A DNA stretch of 5,808 nucleotides from Candidatus Nitrosopumilus sp. (GTDB lineage Archaea; Thermoproteota; Nitrososphaeria; Nitrososphaerales; Nitrosopumilaceae). Position numbers and translations under genes: made by a program. The number at the start of each line of letters is the position of its first letter. Positions within the stretch are counted from its first letter, which is position 1. The notes below the pieces were generated by a model that searched no databases, was not told the origin of the DNA, and saw nothing but the letters and a program-made list of their open reading frames with translations. Shown here one piece after another: positions 4,822-5,808 of the stretch. The stretch is from contig JABDOO010000100.1 in assembly GCA_013043295.1 (NCBI GenBank), positions 1 to 5,808 on the forward strand, read 5' to 3'.

Positions 4822-5463
4822 TTATAGAAATTTAGTCGTTGTTGCTTCTTGACTATCTGTAGGAACAGATGGGAACATTTGACTTGTAGAACTTTCAGCA
4901 ACAGCGGCAGCTTCTCTTAAGATACTTTCAGATTCTGCATTGGTAGTTTCATCCATTCCAAATGCTGCATCTCCTGAGAAACTTTCTGTCATAAATCCAC
5001 CTAGCATTTCTGCCATTTGACTAATTTCTTGCTCAGCACCTGGCATAACTTTTCCAAGTGATGATTTAAGATTCTTCATTAATCCCATTGTTGGCATTAT
5101 TGCTACAACAGTATCTCCAAGATCACTGCATGTAGTTAATCGTAATTCTATTTGCTCTAATGCTATTCTAGCACTGCTCAAGATTTTAGTTACTTTTCTG
5201 ACTTCAGCTAATTCATTTCCAAGAACTTTACTTGTTTGAGAATCATGTTTTTGTGTAGCTTCTACAATTCTTTGGAATAATTTAGCATCACGCTCTTGTA
5301 GATTTGATAGCATTGAATCTAATTTTTTAATTTGTAATTGTAATTTTTTTATTCCTTGCTGAACTCTTGGTTTTAAAGCACCCTTAGGCTTGATGGTATC
5401 ATTAATTTTTTCAGTAATTCCTGGTTGTTGCTGCTTTGACCATTTGTCAGATAAATTAGGCAT
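4822..5463 (-). CDS. ESCRT-III/Snf7-family protein, CdvB-like
   Basis: A 213-residue member of the archaeal ESCRT-III (CdvB) family, whose proteins assemble into membrane-deforming filaments during division and are remodelled by the ATPase CdvC/Vps4. The core runs from about 27 to 140: a basic first helix (KPKGALKPRVQQGIKKLQLQ) pairs with a long second helix (about 54-111, LQERDAKLFQRIVEATQ to ALEQIELRL), followed by a short third segment DTVVAIMPTMGLMKNLKSSL and a helix near AEQEISQMAEMLGG. The tail is Ser/Thr/Glu-rich and ends with FPSVP (197-201), which resembles the proline motif (MIM2-type) that binds the CdvC MIT domain. No C-terminal broken winged helix follows, so it is like the short CdvB paralogues that do not contact CdvA directly. 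Which paralogue it is cannot be told here. The ATG at 5463 gives the expected N-terminus. Confidence 0.88.
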   Translation of the reverse strand: MPNLSDKWSKQQQPGITEKINDTIKPKGALKPRVQQGIKKLQLQIKKLDSMLSNLQERDAKLFQRIVEATQKHDSQTSKVLGNELAEVRKVTKILSSARIALEQIELRLTTCSDLGDTVVAIMPTMGLMKNLKSSLGKVMPGAEQEISQMAEMLGGFMTESFSGDAAFGMDETTNAESESILREAAAVAESSTSQMFPSVPTDSQEATTTKFL

Positions 5464-5473
5464 GAGTTTGTTT

Positions 5474-5518
5474 CAGGAATTTGTACTTAATTTCCTGTGT
5501 AAAGAATGGTTCACAGGA
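5474..5518. promoter_or_regulatory. Three alternating half-sites upstream of the CdvB-like gene
   Basis: CAGGAA (5474-5479), TTCCTGTG (5492-5499) and CACAGGA (5512-5518) alternate in orientation, with 12-base spacers on both sides. The right-hand pair is a perfect 7-base inverted repeat, TCCTGTG/CACAGGA. All lie within 11-55 bases of the start codon and near the expected transcript start, so this looks like a repressor-type operator. Confidence 0.5.
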
Positions 5519-5520
5519 CA

Positions 5521-5530
5521 TTAAAAATAA
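5521..5530 (-). promoter_or_regulatory. Possible TATA box of the CdvB-like gene
   Basis: TTATTTTTAA on the minus strand would place the transcript start near 5499 and give a leader of about 36 bases without a Shine-Dalgarno. Other AT-rich boxes farther upstream, between 5560 and 5600, are possible. Confidence 0.35.
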
Positions 5531-5634
5531 CTAACAAAGCCAAAAATTGAATATTTTGAAAATAAATTAAAAATTCCTAAAGTCAAATAAATAATAAAAT
5601 GGATATCCTAGATTGTAAAACAATTTTGTTATAG

Positions 5635-5660
5635 AAAAAATCAGAATTTTTCTTCTGATT
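5635..5660 (-). terminator. Hairpin plus T-run terminator
   Basis: On the minus strand AATCAGAA pairs perfectly with TTCTGATT (8 base pairs, 6-base loop GAAAAA), and the second arm runs straight into a TTTTTT tract. The hairpin contains the stop codon of the partial gene to its right. It resembles a bacterial intrinsic terminator. Confidence 0.6.
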
Positions 5661-5808
5661 CTATAGTTTTAATTATTCCTTCACGTTTTTTGTATTCAAT
5701 TTGTAAATTATACTCTATTCTTTTCATAGTTTCTAAATGAATTTTGATTTCTTCTGATTTAGGATTATCTAATTCTAGTTTTTTATGTTCCTCAAGTTTT
5801 CTAATTCT
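5641..5808 (-). CDS. 3' end of an unknown charged, probably helical protein (partial)
   Basis: An open frame enters from the right edge and runs 55 codons to TGA at 5641-5643; its start lies outside the window. The visible part is dominated by Lys, Glu and Ile (IRKLEEHKKLELDNPKSEE, then IHLETMKRIEYNLQIEYKK, ending TIESEEKF) and is almost certainly helical, perhaps coiled coil. No signal, membrane segment or catalytic motif can be seen. The codon pattern matches the neighbouring genes, and the frame ends inside a terminator-like hairpin, which supports its being real. The family cannot be judged from this fragment. Confidence 0.7.
   Translation of the reverse strand, partial: RIRKLEEHKKLELDNPKSEEIKIHLETMKRIEYNLQIEYKKREGIIKTIESEEKF

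Noticed and set aside
5601..5608. GGATATCC palindrome
   Set aside because: An isolated 8-base palindrome with no extension or partner site; likely chance.

Overview
The window is AT-rich, gene-dense archaeal DNA. It most resembles an ammonia-oxidising thaumarchaeon (Nitrososphaerota, Nitrosopumilus-like). The main reasons are a short ESCRT-III/CdvB-family cell-division protein, small winged-helix regulators, several TATA-like boxes roughly 26 bases upstream of likely transcript starts, Shine-Dalgarno motifs seen mainly inside an operon, and an archaeal-type QueE. The taxon is inferred from gene content, not from a marker RNA.

Layout. The minus strand from about 3360 down to 38 carries five genes in a row: a small cytoplasmic winged-helix regulator (3073-3360), a membrane-anchored protein with an outer domain and a cytoplasmic winged helix (2049-3068), a secreted helical-repeat protein (1033-2052), a 64-residue two-helix membrane protein (793-987) and queE (38-751). 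The first three form a tight unit: a 4-base gap, then an ATGA overlap, each with a Shine-Dalgarno motif. The 315-base gap 3361-3675 holds two divergent promoters with several repeats and palindromes. Rightward from it runs a secreted 187-residue protein (3676-4239). It is followed by a coiled-coil protein made of five exact-length 21-residue repeats (4341-4811). That gene meets, tail to tail with 10 bases between stops, a minus-strand CdvB/ESCRT-III-like gene (4822-5463). The right edge holds the 3' end of another minus-strand gene (5641-5808) closed by a terminator-like hairpin.

How the parts may work together. The best candidate for an undescribed system is the 1033-3360 operon with its divergent neighbour. 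A soluble DNA-binding protein, a membrane-tethered DNA-binding protein with an extracellular sensor-like domain, and a secreted helical protein are translationally coupled and share a regulatory region with a second secreted protein. This looks like an archaeal one-component envelope-sensing circuit, analogous in architecture to membrane-bound regulators such as ArnR of Sulfolobus. The function is inference; the gene order, overlap, domain layout and operator-like repeats are read directly from the sequence. QueE (archaeosine/preQ0 pathway) and the CdvB-like protein (membrane remodelling and division) are the confidently named genes.
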